A program made the translations under genes and the position numbers. The notes under the pieces were generated by a model. That model ran no database searches. It was not told the origin of the DNA and worked only from the letters and a program-made list of their open reading frames with translations. 5,369 nt of DNA from an uncultured Ruminococcus sp. (GTDB taxonomy: Bacteria > Bacillota > Clostridia > Oscillospirales > Ruminococcaceae), in NCBI GenBank assembly GCA_947175975.1, contig CAMWOX010000123.1, positions 1-5,369 on the forward strand, given 5' to 3'. Positions 5,231 to 5,369 of this stretch are shown piece by piece (the first letter of the stretch is position 1; the number at the start of each line of letters is the position of its first letter).

Positions 5231-5369
5231 TTCTTGTCATTGACGCATCGGGCAAAACTGTCGGTAAAACATATCCGAAACGAGCAAAAGGACTGCTCCG
5301 GAAAGGCAGAGCTGTTCTGCTCGATGAAACAACAATACAACTAAAAGAAATGAAAGGAAATTCCCCTAT
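5218..5369 (+). CDS. Protein with PLMP/RRXRR-like N-terminus, function unknown, 3' end cut by window edge
   Basis: Only 50 complete codons are visible, starting MTKNILVIDASGK. A strong GGGGGAGG (5205-5212) lies 5 nt before the ATG. The stretch from NILVID to TTIQL follows the pattern of the PLMP/RRXRR module that opens IscB-type and some HNH-associated proteins: a beta strand (ILVID), a turn (SGK), a basic Arg/Lys helix (PKRAKGLLRKGRA) and a closing TIQL strand. The PLMP tetrapeptide itself is replaced by TVGK. I cannot see whether RuvC or HNH nuclease domains follow. Similar short N-termini occur, to my memory, in uncharacterised Clostridia proteins that lack nuclease domains, which is the simpler reading. 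It is transcribed divergently from the operon, so it is an independent unit. Reality as a gene is likely; function is open. Confidence 0.75.
   Translation, partial: MTKNILVIDASGKTVGKTYPKRAKGLLRKGRAVLLDETTIQLKEMKGNSP

Noticed and set aside
5131..5340. 69-codon minus-strand open frame over the rightward gene start
   Set aside because: It overlaps the strong promoter-proximal plus-strand gene with a good ribosome site, and its own sequence resembles a reverse shadow with no recognisable domain.

Overview
The window looks like a core chromosomal locus of a Gram-positive Clostridia-type bacterium, probably Ruminococcus-like Oscillospirales. This rests on gene order, the AT-leaning but mixed base composition, Gram-positive style Shine-Dalgarno sites and protein flavour; no 16S rRNA or other taxonomic marker is present. 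Almost all of it is one leftward (minus-strand) operon of housekeeping genes, read from the right: yicC/yloC (YicC-family endoribonuclease), gmk (guanylate kinase), rpoZ (RNA polymerase omega), priA (replication restart helicase), def (peptide deformylase) and fmt (methionyl-tRNA formyltransferase, cut by the left edge). Gaps are 9 to 54 nt, with a 1-nt TAATG overlap between rpoZ and priA. The order matches the conserved Firmicutes block, except that remA (usually between yicC and gmk) and coaBC (often between rpoZ and priA) are not here.

A good sigma-A-type promoter with an extended -10 drives the operon from about 4994-5022. A weaker candidate promoter at the end of priA could give extra def-fmt transcript. 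The genes link RNA turnover, GMP to GDP conversion, RNA polymerase assembly, restart of stalled forks, and both ends of the N-formyl-methionine cycle: Fmt adds the formyl group to initiator tRNA and Def removes it from new proteins.

At the right edge a divergent promoter (5079-5107, extended -10) drives a rightward gene of which only the first 50 codons are visible. Its N-terminus resembles the PLMP/RRXRR module known from the start of IscB-type proteins, but without the PLMP signature; its function is unknown. Its roughly 100-nt leader holds an imperfect 26-bp copy of the gene's own ribosome-binding and start region, an upstream reading frame that ends in an ATGA overlap with the start, and alternative hairpins around the start codon. 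This is the least explained part of the window.

Within the operon the notable points are: a PriA about 55 residues short just where the winged-helix domain should be; a DEEGE in place of DEEH in its motif II; and a perfect 13-bp hairpin inside the priA coding sequence. I see no mobile element, CRISPR array, tRNA or rRNA.
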